Under the pieces are notes generated by a model that did no database searches, was not told the DNA's origin, and was given only the letters and a program-made list of their open reading frames with translations. A DNA stretch of 64,000 nucleotides from positions 2,644,864 to 2,708,863 of the forward strand of contig NW_022985163.1 of NCBI RefSeq assembly GCF_010093535.1, written 5' to 3'. This stretch comes from Lindgomyces ingoldianus (taxonomy: Eukaryota > Ascomycota > Dothideomycetes > Pleosporales > Lindgomycetaceae). This document shows, piece after piece, positions 1-12,544 of this stretch. Position 1 is the first letter of the stretch; each line of letters begins with the position of its first letter. The translations under genes and the position numbers were made by a program.

Positions 1-177
1 TCTGCCGCGATGATTGGAGCTTGGCTCCAAGAGAAGTATCGTTTTGTTTTGGAAGTAGAGTGGGAGGAGGAGAAGCGGAAGGAGGGGAGGGCGGCGTTTG
101 AGAGGAGGGCGGGGGAGGTTCAAGCCTATGGGCGATATTTGAGAGATTTGGCACTGGCGGCGATGTCCCGAGACTGA
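1..177 (+). CDS. 3' end of an unidentified protein (partial)
   Basis: The first 58 codons of frame 1 are open and end in a TGA at 175-177. The visible tail is 58 residues, rich in Glu, Lys and Arg around residues 20-40 (WEEEKRKEGRAAFERRAGE), and ends in LALAAMSRD. This looks like the end of a charged helical segment. There is no domain to recognise and the start lies outside the window. The sequence after the stop changes at once to the AT-richer, stop-rich DNA of the following island, which supports this being a true gene end. Function unknown. Confidence 0.5.
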   Translation, partial: SAAMIGAWLQEKYRFVLEVEWEEEKRKEGRAAFERRAGEVQAYGRYLRDLALAAMSRD

Positions 178-2514
178 GTTCCTCAGGGGGTTTTGGGTGG
201 CTTTATGAACGAGGACTGGCGTTTGATAACGATTAGATACCCACCTAATGATTGTCTTTTCGTCTAGTTAAATAGACTCTAGTGTGTATTCCCAAAACTG
301 GTTTTGCGATTATCATGCCTGCCGAAAGCATGATGAAGCTGTACAGGAACATTCGCAGGACAAGGGCCACCCCAATGAAGTAATTCTGCCATTTGTTGTT
401 CACCTTCTTACATTCCTGATGCTGCAAGATTCCGCAACTGATGTGCCTTCTCTCTACGCTACTGCCATATCTACTTACATATTTTCTCGTCGCCTTTTGT
501 AGCTTCTGGATACAGCCTTGCATGCTTTACTACCCGCCCTCATTACTAAACCCTTAGAGCAGAATGCTAGAAACGGAAAGCTTCTTTTTATCTAATACAA
601 TCCATTAAGTGCCTCTTAAAGAGAGAAGTGATGTGATATTTAGCGTATGCAAAATCAACGGAATTCTTGGCGCTCTGAGGAGACTTGTGTTTCCCGAAAC
701 ACAATTTCTTTCATATCTCAGCAACGTAAATATATTTCTGCATAAAAGGAATATATCTCGCTCTATAAGCTCTTCTATATATAATATTAACGTCTGTATT
801 ATATATTAGAAAGAGATACCGCTGTAAAGAGCAGATTTCTACTCCATAGATTTTTGCATTCTTGCATGCCAAGACTATTAAGCGGGCCCAAGAAGACTGT
901 AGAAAAGAATCACAACCCTCTTACATCTCAGCAACTACGCAAAATTAATTAAAAACAAAGGCAGTGAAAGATTCTACTTATAGGGGAGACGATACTATAG
1001 GACTCTACTAGATTTTAATTGCGTAGTTATCATCAGAAATCAGAAGGGAAGGAGAGCAAGTCTCGCAGAGCGCCAGAAATTTCGTCGAGATTTGCCCACG
1101 CTAAATAGAATGTGGGGTGCCAAGTCCTGAGTTGATTGGACAGCCCATCGATGAACCCGCAGGCTTTCATATATTCACAAACCTGAAGATATCTCAATAA
1201 TAGGGCCCTAGAGATTGTATTCCACTACCATTTTCACATGCAGAGGAGTGAAAGAAGGCGGTAGAAAATATTCCTAACGCTAAGCAGAGGAGCGCAGCAA
1301 GCAACAGGAAGAGTAGGTCATACTGAAACCTTGACCACCCACGCCACGATCCTTCCCATCATACAACGCAGAACCAACTCTTTAGAAATTAATATATAAC
1401 GCTCTCAGAATTACACGTATGCACTTTTATTCTATCCCTTCTTTTTTTACTACTGTCTCTCTAATTTCTGTTACACGCTTTTTTAATTTAAGATGTGTTC
1501 CTCAAGATTTAGCGAAATGTGCTAATTCGCCCGCTTCAGAAAGTGTGAGCACCTTTTGAAGAATGGCAGTGACTGCACGCCAAGCTTCAGTAACAAAACC
1601 ACTATTTCGAACTTTGAATTGGAGATTTGTGCAGACCTTGCATGACGCAACCATTCATGGAGTACATAGAGAGGCGATTCTGTGATAGGCTTGCTCATCA
1701 AGTTTCAGGTCCAAGTCTTTCACTTCCTAATATAGCACTCTGCTATTCTACGGATCCGTCGAAGTGCGAAGCCGGCAGTAAACTCCCACAACTAGGTCGA
1801 AAGTTCGAAGTTGGGCTTAATGGCGGAATGATAGATTGTCGACCTCTGGGATGAAAAACTTGGCGATCTTCATGCGTTCAAGTGCTGCGCGTTCTCGTGC
1901 GATTACTGAGGAAATTTAAACCGAATTTCTGGGTATGCCACTGCGTCAGTCTGATATGTCCAGGCCAGGGGGTTGGTTGACTCAACAAGTAGCTCGAGAC
2001 CCAGCAGCATACTCTCTTGAAGCAGAAGGCGGACATGGCACAAGAAGCTAGGGACTAATTCACACAAAAAAGAATATCTAAACCTACTCAGCCTTATCCT
2101 AATTACAGCACCAGAAACATATCAAGGCTTTCCTATAGATTTGACACCAAAGAGGACAATCTGCAGTACCATGAAGTCAGGTGTCGAATGTGGCACGCTC
2201 GCTTGTCGCTAAAGTCGTGATAGTAGCGAGTATTCAGCCTCAGCATTAACGTCATCTTAAATCCCAATGCGGAAGCTATTCGAAGATTATTAGTATGCTT
2301 AATCGAATGTAGAAATTTGGAGTATGAGGGTTATATTTAAGTGTGGAGACATTGCTCGTCCACTGCGCACACATATTAGCGTCGAATTCCCGTCCACCGA
2401 CTTTTCTCCATCCACAGCTTCTACGCTCTCAACACTCTTTACTCTGTAACATTCAGTCTCTACCACCGAAATCAACCTCCTCCACAAACCCAACTTCCAA
2501 ATTCCACCATCCTA
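178..2514. other. Gene-poor stretch, no supported gene
   Basis: All six frames are broken by frequent stops, and no open frame longer than 92 codons has protein-like composition. AT-rich patches lie near 560-1010 and 1380-1460. The last 120 bases (about 2395-2514) are pyrimidine-rich and look like the leader of the small secreted gene that follows. Nothing else was recognised. Confidence 0.6.
2332..2339 (+). promoter_or_regulatory. Possible TATA element
   Basis: A TATATTTA octamer lies about 175 nt upstream of the ATG of the six-cysteine secreted gene. It is followed by a CT-rich leader, an arrangement common in fungal promoters. It rests on motif and position only. Confidence 0.3.
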
Positions 2515-2984
2515 ATGTTTACACCATCTGCCCCCCTGGTAGCTCTTACCACCTTCCTTGCTACATCTGTCCATGCTGCTCCCGCTGCTGAACCCGTTCC
2601 CGCTCCAGTGTCCCTTGCAGGAAAATACCAGTACGCTGCAGCATTCGCAACCTGGGACGGCGATACCTGCTACACTGGTGCCCAACACGACCACGCCGAG
2701 CCAGATGGGGTGTGCCAGCATCTTCCAGGAAAGGGATTGACGATTTGGTGGTTAGCGCCGGGTTGCATCAGTACGCACCACCTTTGCTTTCATTGAAATT
2801 ATGTAGAAAGGAGGAGGGGTGTGATTTCTCTTTCCTTACTTTTTTTCGGAACTGCTCAGAGTCTAACAACTTCTCAGTCAAACATTGGTCAGATGAAGGA
2901 TGTAAGGGCTGGAAAGGCGAAATTTCCGAACTTAATCAATGCTGGGGGATCAGAAATGTCAATTCCTATCAGATTTATTGTTAG
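2515..2984 (+). CDS. Small secreted six-cysteine protein (effector-like)
   Basis: Two exons, 2515-2770 and 2860-2984, joined by an 89-nt GT-AG intron, encode 126 residues. The start is the first ATG after a pyrimidine-rich leader. Residues 1-21 are a clear signal peptide (MFTPSAPLVALTTFLATSVHA) with a cleavage-like AxA. A short Ala/Pro/Val-rich stretch follows, then a mature domain with six cysteines spread over both exons (DTCYT, GVCQH, PGC, EGCKGW, NQCWG and a C-terminal IYC). Six cysteines in a short secreted protein suggest three disulphides in the extracellular space. That is typical of fungal effector-like or antimicrobial-like proteins, but no named family is recognised. A second in-frame acceptor at 2877 would remove six residues. 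The gene sits alone in a long gene-poor island. Uncertainty: the intron is inferred from splice signals and from the two halves combining into one cysteine-rich domain. Confidence 0.62.
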
Positions 2985-5900
2985 AGGAACCTGAGCTGGA
3001 GGGGGAGGAAAGGATGGAGGGGAAGATTTGGGTTAACAGTGTATGATTACAGTACACGGGCTTGAAAAGGAAGGATGCCATTGCCAAATTTCAGATGTCT
3101 ACAGTACAAAGGTTTGCTGGAACTCGAGGCAACACAATTATTGTCAGATTTGCTGTTAAACAAGGAAGTGGAATAGAGCGCTAGGGGTATGAATGGAGTC
3201 AAGGAGGAGGATAGAATGGATTGTTGGAATTGGTTGAACGCCAACTAAGCATCTGTTAATGCCAGGGGCGTGCGTAACGAAGGAACCTAGTTACTGACTG
3301 TTTTCTTTCGTATAATTTAATAGCTCGAAAGCTTTGATATTTACGTGAGACCAATTTGAGGGCAATCTCTACCTCGGTTTTATGTGCTAACTACTAAGCC
3401 TAGATCGGCGTTGCGATTCTCCCAACGCGCTACTCTCGAAAACCTCATTCTGTGTTTCCTTAGTAGATGAACTTTGCGTCTCCCATTCACCCGTTCTTCC
3501 GTTTCAGAATACTTCAAATGACGCCAAATCCAGTACAGATATCCAAGCAAATTGACGAGGTAATGGAACCAACCTTCCAACAAAACACCTTGCGGTGACA
3601 AAACGACTCAACTTCTGCGGTCACTACCGACTTAGTAAACGAATGATATTATTTCTTGTGTGGCCTCCTTCCTAACGATTTAAATTGAAAAGGACACTGA
3701 GAGGCCCAAACTTGGCATCGCATGACGAAGGGTGTGGCTTTTCCCGAGACATCAATGCTTACGGGTGTGGTAACCCAATATCACGGCTAACGTCACCACC
3801 ATGGCGATCTCTCCCGCACCCAAGCCCCGAACGATATAGCCTCCATTATAACATCACCGTTCCTGTTGGGTCGAAAATCAGTGACCGCTGGGGCATCGAG
3901 GTAAGTTCGCAAGATTGATGAGCACGTCGTCGATGCCCTAACAATGCATGAGCCTCCGAAGAGTGATCCCTCACCGCGGGACTAGTGTTCCTACGCCTCG
4001 GAACCTCTTTAATTCTGGCCGGATGAAGAACGAGCGGACCGTCTTTTGTTTGCCTGAGCGGTAACCGAATCTGCCATCGTTGGAACCATTGCAATTGACT
4101 ATTCCGAAGGATCTGTCTCCGCAAACACCTCCTGCTATCCGAATTCAGGACTCCTACACGACGAGGCCGAATCATGTGGCATCAGGACATAATTCCGGGG
4201 TCTGTTTCATTTGCACAAACTCCGAATTGCCCATTCAGACGTACCAATCACCATTGTGCTCTTCGACACGCAAGCCTGGGCCTTGCTTTGCGACTTCAAC
4301 GCCTCCTGTTCGTTTTGCTACCCCAGTATAGCTTACCCATATCCAGAACTCCTAATTCCCGTAAAGTAGCCGACAAATATTGTTTCGGATGCTACGGATG
4401 GGGTTGTCATAGCGTTGCCCATATTCTAGATGGAAACTGGAACCCTTGTTCTGCTACAGATCTGCGCCTGGAACAGTGGCATCGACCTAGTAATTAGGAA
4501 GGCCTGGCTTAGGCAGTATAGCTACGCCGGGTAGGTGCTGGAATCACAGAATCTCTTCACAACGATGGGAGCCAGGACATTTGCCAGCGAATAACACAAT
4601 AGCTTCCGAAGGATACATTGCTGCACCGTATCAGGAAGTGGAAGAAGGTCTGAGATGAGCGGCATAGTAAATTACAATCTAGTTGGATGTCGTATGAGTA
4701 TTCCTATATGTTCTCGGGGGGCAGACATATTTGCTTTGGCAGTGCGCTCTTTGCTCCCCCCGACAGAGGGTCATTCAAAAAGTCTAGCATAGCATATCAC
4801 TTTGGCTGGGCGTGGATGAGGAGGTGCGTTTTCGTGATTACAAAGCGCGATAGGCAATAACTGAAGCGGACTGATGTGCTTTGTCGTGCATGGTTGGCTT
4901 GCTTGATGGGGGGTACACATCTCTTACTTAAACCACTGCAATTCAAGGTTATGAATAAGTTACCTTTAACTAGGTGAAGGAAGAAGCCCAGAGCTCATGC
5001 TTTTCATCCTGAAATCGCCTCAGCGAGGAAATGAATTCATCCCAAGGCTGGCTTCTATTAACCGACCGTCATTTTCGGCCTATTCTAGATCTTGTTCTCC
5101 TTTCACCACCAGAATCAATGTCTCAAGGTGAGGAGCACTGTTAGTACGAGCATGATAGCTCCCCATAAAAAAAAAAGTTCGCGATAGCTATACTGGCTAG
5201 GTAACTTTTTGTCTCGATACTGGAGACATAGTTCTAGTTCCCATTGGGCGCGCCTTAGCATGGGAGGCATTTCCCTTCATGATTATGGGAACTCCCAATG
5301 TTTCGTTCCGGCCAAGTCCGTGGGCTTTTTTGTACACAAGGAAGCGGATCACGTCGTATGACCCTACACCCGTAAGTAAATATAGTTATTGAAACCTAGA
5401 TCCGGCACATATTAGATAACGAATTGTGCCCTATACTAGCAAGAATACATATGATGTTATTCGGAGACAGGAGCTACGAATTACTACAGAGTGGCCTTAT
5501 TGCTAAACTGGGCCTGCAATGGTGTCTAAAATGTAGTGATCAGAATATCGAAATTGCGTGGGGGCGGTGGAGTGCCTGTCAGGATGTTTGTGATCACTTA
5601 CAAGACCTACCAGATGTCCGCAGAGCGAAAAGTGGTCATCGTGAAAGCGCGGGTGTGAACTAACTGATATAGATGGTTCAAGTTACGATTCTAATTACTA
5701 GGGTAAAAACTCGCTGGCCTGGTGTAAACATATGAGCATGTCTTATAGAATATCGCGAAGACAATGGCTGATGAGCAGCAGCTGACGGGACCCGCAGTAG
5801 AGGCGTCAGCACTGCCGCCTCGTGTGTACAAAGGAACGCGTGTTAATCGTGTCGTAAAGATCGCAAAATCCTAGCGAATCTCATGGTGAGACAAATCTGA

Positions 5901-8900
5901 GCACGTAGGACTTAATTAGAGAATCGTTGCGTTGTAGCAGTGGCATGGCTGTCGTACGAAAATTGCGAGAAACGAGTGAGCAAGCCTAGGCTAAGTGAGT
6001 GATTCCACTTACTGAAATATTGCTGCGGCGCAGTAGTGGGGAGCCGTTCCGAAGGATGACTGCAATGCAGTTGGATGCCTTGTAACACAGCATGCGAGTT
6101 GCCTGAGATGTGCTGCTTGATGATGACAGCGACCTGGAAATAACAGCATAGGGTCTTGCTGAGGAGAAAGTTGTTGGTTTAGAGTGGTGTACATTTTCGG
6201 AAAAGGTTAGATACCGATGAAATAGATCAGCTTGTTTGATAGCTGAATCGTTGGGCAGATCTACCTTCCAAATCTCTGCTAGAAGACCCCACGAATTGAA
6301 ACCTTGTCACTAGAAGGTTCCCTAGGCTTCTAGGCCGGAGTCTCGGGTTATTCGGGACGGAGGAAGCCAGACAATGCCTCGATAAATGTAGACCCCTGGC
6401 TGTGCTGATGTGTATTTGTCCCCTGCGAGAGAATAGCTTCACTCTCTGGAACCATCATTGGCAAGGCATTAGGAGGATGCCGGCTGGTCCCTCCACATGT
6501 AAAAGTGAGGCTAGGAGGTAGCTGTCGCATCTAATCTGCACTTCAAAATCCTTCCGTAAACAATGAGTTGAGAATAGCGACAGTAACATGTGACCACATA
6601 ATAGTAAAAGCTTCTGGAACGAGACATAGGGCTGGTAGTGGCGGAAGCCACTTGGGAGTTTTAATGCGACTTGCGCTAGCGTTGCTAACGGCAGGCGATC
6701 TCCATCAAGGGTCGAAGTGGCACGCACCTATGGCGTCGCCGGATGAATGAAACGGAAGATCGATAAGAAAGAAAGTCGTGGTGCGTTGTATCGAGAAAAT
6801 ATCATACAAGATAGCAACCTGTTGCGACAAATGAACATTAGGCCGCATCTGTAGTGCAGCGAACTCATTGGAATCTCCTTGAAGACCCGGTTCTGGACCG
6901 TCGGCCTTCTGAAGCCGACTTGGCCGACTTTGAATCTATGTTTCGCGATCACTAGCTTGACGGGCAATCCAGCGATAGATGTTATATCCATCTCCAACAT
7001 TAGGCGTGCTGACCGTTGGCAGTTTTATGGGTTCCGCGATTATCCGGACGCCATTTCATCGTTGCTGGACCCTGAGGCCTACCTTTTACATCCATCCATT
7101 CAACAAAGAGTTTGCAGTGGTTGTAGCCCTCCTTCGGCCTTGATTTTGGTAGCCACGTTGCAGTGCGGATGTAGAACAACAGACAAGATACCCACAGCAC
7201 AAGCTATTGACGGTTTTCTTCAGCTGCGACCTCCTTCAAAGGTAAAATGCACAGAAACAAAGCTGAATTGCTCGGGAACAGAGTTGACTCGACGCCACGA
7301 GTGTCTTTGCAATGCTGAGGACGTGCTCTTAAACCAATGGAGCCGGAAGCCCCGGAAACACTCCGTGTCCAGTAAGGCTGTGAGGTCAATGAAAACAAGA
7401 ACTATTGGCTGGGCTGGAAAACCTTAACGGTTCTTCATTGGTTGCCTTTGTGTCTAGAGTTGCCTATGATGAACTTAACACTCGATGCATATGCATGCTA
7501 TTTGATAAATACCATTGGGGGCAACGATGTCGGTTCGATTGGTGAGCAGCAAACATCACACACCAGTATTCAGGTAACCACTAGCCCATGTTCCTGTTGA
7601 GGGGTTGAGAGCTTTTGAGCAAATTCATAGAGCACGACCGGGATAGTAAATATAATTCGGGTGATTTAAAACTGCGGCACAAGTATGCTCCTTCCGCCCG
7701 AGAATGTTAATGCCACAAAAAGCGAAAGACGTACCTAGAAAATGCAGAAGAGCGTCTTGACAAGAGGAGATACACATACCGCAACTTCCCGAAGTTGCAG
7801 AATCTACAGGACTAAGTTAGACCAATGGGGACAGGTAGATAAGCTACTGCGCGTCTGTACTAACGGCAAACCCCTACTAGTAATGCCCTAGTAACACCGA
7901 ACACTATCCTCCTGAGGTGGGCAATGGGGTCTCTTGCGACAGCATCGATGCTGCTGAATGACCGCGGGGAGGAAACGTGAATAGCGTCCTCGATCTAAGT
8001 GCCAGGGCATTTTGGGCTCGAGTTTCATGGTGGAGTTGTTCAATTAGTGTTTCTAGCTTCCTTGAATGTGTATTCCACAATCGTACGAGGACTGGAGAAA
8101 ATGGCTTCGCCTACTTAGCTTGGCATGTAGGCTCGAAACGGTGAGGTGCAGGCTGAGAGTTTCGGCCGATCTGTGATCAAATCGACTAAGAGGAAGAGAA
8201 TAATGGCAGTGAGCGTGATGTATGACATGAAGGTGCTGAATACGAGTTCCCGATCGCAATTTCGAAACGCAACTTCAACATTTAAACATGCTCGACCACC
8301 GCTTGAAGGTACTAAGCACGTGCTCAGGGGTCTTCCACAGTAACAACAGATACATTTCGTGGTATCACATCTTTGGGCGGCCGAACAGCAACACCCGCCT
8401 CGTACAACAGAGCCGTTCGCTGTGGCTCATCGAAATCTTCAAATTCTGCGCGTCGCTGATGCACCATGGTCGGCGTGAAGGAGGTTCTGGATGCCGATAT
8501 GTGGTTTGTCGCGTGCTGTGGCTGCAGCAGCACACTAGGTGTGACGAACCTAAGGTCGGGATGGTGTGAGGAAAACCCAATTGACGGCGGGCGCTGGGAC
8601 AGTGCGCAAGGCAAAGACGCTACCAAGACATGACTGACAAGAGAGGATTGTGCTGGTGAGAGCATTTCGGACTTTCAGTATCGGCTCTCCGCACTCATAT
8701 AATTTTTGCATGAGGTTGCTCGCTGACGGCACCACCAAGGTTTTAGACCATCAGGGGGTATGATCTGCATCCCAAGCGTGGCGTTCCCCGCCCGATCCCC
8801 TAGCCGTATTAAGCCAAAGTGTCAGTTGTGGAGATAGCATTGGCTGTTTCACGCCCAAGAGCAGCTTAGGCACTAGACTTGGAGACGCCACGGATCAACG

Positions 8901-9778
8901 TCGTCACAACTTCACTGTCGATGATCAACAACATCTCACACAATTTTTTGGGAAATCTCCCTCCTTGTGGCCCTCACATTAATATCGCTGCCGCTTGCGC
9001 TCCGCCTACCTGGGTAAGAAAGCTGGCTGATCCTTACCCAACTCCCGGCCGTCGCGATGATCCCATCCCTCGGTGCACACTTGAACGCTGTGAACCCCAA
9101 GCGGTCGCTTTTGATGCCTTGATGAGATCTCGTCTGTCGCAAAGCCAGTAATTGAGTTCTCTTATGTCCAAGAAAATCTCCAGAACTGTTTTTATTCGCC
9201 AGCACTCTATGCTAAGCATTAAGGATTGGAAGGCCCGCTCACCTCAGAATCTATTTCTGAGCCTCTGATATCGCCTCCAACTCACTGGCGCCTCTTAGAT
9301 GAACGGAGTTCGGACGTGGGGACTACGCATCTGCTTGCTGCGGCAGTGCGGCGAGCTGTGACAAAGGATGCGCGCTCTTCCTTGCCTCTAGGCTACGTAC
9401 ATCCCGCTTTCTTGTATAGCCGCGGCGGGCGAACCAGGTTTGGACACAAGCGAATGGTAGCAACAGCGTGGGTACTGCCAGCTCGATAGTAGTGAGCCGC
9501 TCCACTCCCTGTCAGCCCTTGATGCGCTGCTTCCCGCCTGACACCATACGGAAGTTCGGTGTTACAAGTCCCCTTTCCTCTCTAGAAGCCTGTTGTCGGT
9601 TCAGGCACTCGGCGTCCCACCATGACCGCGCAGATCTATATGTAGCATGCGACGCTGCGCATCCCCAACCACTGGTCAGCACCTCGGAGACTGTTACTCT
9701 CTTATATTCCAGCACTGAGGAATATCACAACATTCTAGCGTCTCAACCTTTCAATCATTTTTATTCTCCTTTGCCGTC
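2985..9778. other. Long gene-poor island, probably degraded DNA
   Basis: Nearly 6.8 kb without a gene I can support. Open frames are short, scattered over both strands and show no domain, signal peptide or plausible splice partner. The longest (6879-7427, 182 codons) has the composition of chance translation. Many short stop-rich and AT-rich stretches alternate with ordinary sequence, as expected for old mobile-element or pseudogene remains that have mutated, possibly by RIP. No terminal repeats or transposase motifs could be recognised by eye. Confidence 0.55.
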
Positions 9779-11906
9779 ATGGCATTCTTAACTTTCTTCT
9801 TCATCGTGTCCTTCTTATGTGTTCTGACGCTCTGGAAACGGTTTATCACATCACGTCGTCATAAGATCCCGCCTGGTCTGAAGGAGCTCCCAGGGCCCAA
9901 AGGTATGGCTTAATATGCGTAGCATTATCCGATCGTCTTCTAGCATATTATATCTATTCTCTTCTGGAAAAGAAGCTAATGTCTCGGTGTTGCCAGGTTA
10001 CCCCATCGTTGGTTCCGTACCTGAGGTTCCTGAGAAGAACAGCTTCATTAAATTCGCAGACTGGGGTAAAGAATATGGGCCTATCTATCAAGTTGATCTC
10101 GCTGGAAGCAACCATGTTTGGATATCCTCGGATCAGATATCTCGAGATCTTCTAGCGAAGAAGGGAGCGATTTACTCCGATCGACCCCATATTCCTGCCT
10201 TGATTTCCGACAACCGTACGAGTTCACAGTACTTGCCATTGCTGAGCAAGAACGGTAAGACTTATAAGTAGAGATTTGATTAAAGTCTCCGTTAACATCC
10301 TTCAGATGGTTGGACTCGCCAACGCAAGTTCGCCAACGTTATCATGCGTGAGTCTGAGAAGGCTCTTTTTCACCGCTATCCCGAACTGGAGGCCAAACGT
10401 ATGCTTGTTGAACTCATGGACGACCCCACCCGTTACAACCATGCTTTGGAGTCATTCATTTCCCGCGTCACCTGTAGGTTGGCTTGGGGACATAGCGATG
10501 CTAGCGATGAACTCAAGCAACGTGCCCGCGAGCTCCTCATTGGCGTTTCTCCTACCGGTGCTCTCGGAAATAAGCTTCCATTTCTGATGTCACTCCCTGA
10601 TTGGCTCGTGCCTGCTAAGGCATGGGAACGAAGGCGCGCCGCAACGGAGCGCAAGTTCTTTGAGACAATGCAAAGCCAGGTTGAGGCCGATATAAGGGAG
10701 AAGAAGGCCCCGCAGTCATGGATGAGGACTTTCCTCGACAATCGATCTAAATGGGGATTCCAGTACGAACTAGAAGGTGCATACGCTGTTGGCATGCACG
10801 GCATCGCTGGAGCCCTCACCATTGCGGCGCCTATGCAGACATTCTGTTTGGCGATGTGCTTCTACCCACAATACTTGCCTATGCTGCAAGAAGAGCTCGA
10901 CCGAGTCTGTGGTGACCGTCTTCCTCGCGCCGAAGATCGACCCAATCTTCCCTTCACACGTGCAATTATTCGAGAATGCCTGCGATGGCGACCACCTGTT
11001 CCGACCGGTATCCCGCATTATTTGACGCAGGATGATGAGTGGAATGGGTACCATATTCCAAAAGGCAGCACAATGCACCCACTTGAATGGTAAGTTTCGC
11101 CAATATATTCCCTTTTCACCTCAAAATTTCTGACTAATAGTCTTGGCAGGGCCATCGCCCGAGATCCTGCCATGTTTCCGGACCCCGAGACTTTCAATCC
11201 GCTTCGATGGGTCGAACCCGGCTGGCCAAGTTACCAGGAACCCCTTACTCAGTTCCCCACTATCATCAACTCTACACAATTTGGTTATGGCCGGAGAATT
11301 TGCCAAGGTCAAGGTGTCGCGGATGAGGATCTCCTCATCGGTATTGCTTCAATCGGATGGTTGTTCAATATCGATCGAATCCCTGAATCTATGCCTCCCT
11401 CAGCCTCGGGGCCTTCTCCTGCCACTGACTCAGAGAAAATCGAGCATTTTGGTGTTGGTATGAACGAGAAGGCATCTATCTCGAGCGAGGAGCTGAACAC
11501 TGGCATCGAATCGAAAGACGCCGCTCCGACAATGGAAGACGTTATTCTATCAAAGTACACCTACCCAGGAGCTTACCCGGAGGAAGGGGCCAAAGAAGAG
11601 AAGACACAAAAGGTGAGGAGCAGGCTCGATAGCGCTAACTCTCAAGCCGAAAAGCCAACCGAAAAGCCCAAGCAAGAGAAGGCAAAGAATCTACTCGACC
11701 CAACCCTCGACTTCACGACTCTTCTCATTGCGAAACCTCTACCGTTCCGTTTCAATCTTAGCGTGCGCCACGACAAGCGTGACCGGGCGCAGAAAGTTCG
11801 GGAGTTGTTTACTGAGGCCCTGAACAACGGGGACTACAAAGAAAGCCGTGAATTTTGGGGAGAGAACCAAGGAAAAGACAAGCCGTTAGGGTGGGGAAAG
11901 GTTTGA
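9779..11906 (+). CDS. Cytochrome P450 monooxygenase with a long C-terminal insertion
   Basis: Four exons (9779-9902, 9997-10254, 10306-11089, 11150-11906) encode 640 residues. The product is a heme-thiolate monooxygenase that would hydroxylate or otherwise oxidise a small molecule using electrons from a P450 reductase. Residues 2-18 form an ER-type membrane anchor, followed by the Pro-rich hinge PPGLKELPGPKG. The I-helix has GIAGALT, the K-helix has ExxR at about E351-R354 (IIRECLRWRPP), and a PERF-like segment FNPLRW follows. The heme loop FGYGRRICQGQ carries the cysteine at about C440. Most fungal P450s have about 500-540 residues. The extra length here is a Glu/Lys-rich stretch at about 467-570, between the heme region and the final TLLIAKPLPF strand. 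It stays open with no obvious intron. Transporter and monooxygenase genes lie downstream. The substrate cannot be told from sequence. Confidence 0.93.
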
Positions 11907-12544
11907 GATCTGGGTATCCTGCAGGAAATAGAGCCGTTTAGGCAGGTGGGGATCCGTGGGTACGCAGGTCCTTGATGGAGTTGAAGGAACGCTTTTAATA
12001 TGTTTTTCAATTTGGAATAAGACTACCCGATCGTATTTCAAACGAGTCTTCCGCCTCGATATTGGCATGGCTGGGGCGTTGGGGGAATATTGTTCTGGCG
12101 GATGGGCTTTTACCGGGCGCCCTTTGTCGTAGCTACTTTTGCGTGATGCTAGACTATTGATGTTTGGTACTGAATCTGAACCGAGTCCATTATTGTTTGA
12201 GTTCGCGTGCTATTGATTTTTGGCAAGGATAAAGTATCATTTCCACGCCCATGGGCCATACACATCATCCTAAAACGCTAACCTCAGGATGCAACCCCTC
12301 GCCTCTTAAAACACTAGCAGTGCTCTGGCGAAGAAGATTCCTTGACGATCCCTTCCAGTTGTGTGATTCGTGAATGATTAATCACGTGAATTTGTGGCGG
12401 TGGCGTTGGCTTTCGGAGCACAGACCGCGTCCATCGCGACTTCTAACCCCATCGTCATTTCGCAGTGCCCACCTCGACCTCAATGCTCCCTCGTTAATCA
12501 TAATTAGCGCGCTCACATGACCGACAAGCTCTACTAGTTCCACT
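11907..12544. other. Intergenic region between P450 and MFS genes
   Basis: This is the 3' flank of the P450 gene and the promoter of the MFS gene. A palindromic CACGTG hexamer at 12383-12388, about 157 nt before the MFS start, could bind a basic helix-loop-helix factor, but one copy proves nothing. No coding signal was seen. Confidence 0.5.

Noticed and set aside
6879..7427. 182-codon open frame on the plus strand in the gene-poor island
   Set aside because: No domain, signal peptide or splice partner; the composition is that of chance translation; flanking DNA is stop-rich.
8324..8467. Minus-strand 47-codon ORF (MVHQRRAEFEDFDEPQR...) with protein-like composition
   Set aside because: Too short and without a family. 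Trial introns gave only short or doubtful extensions.
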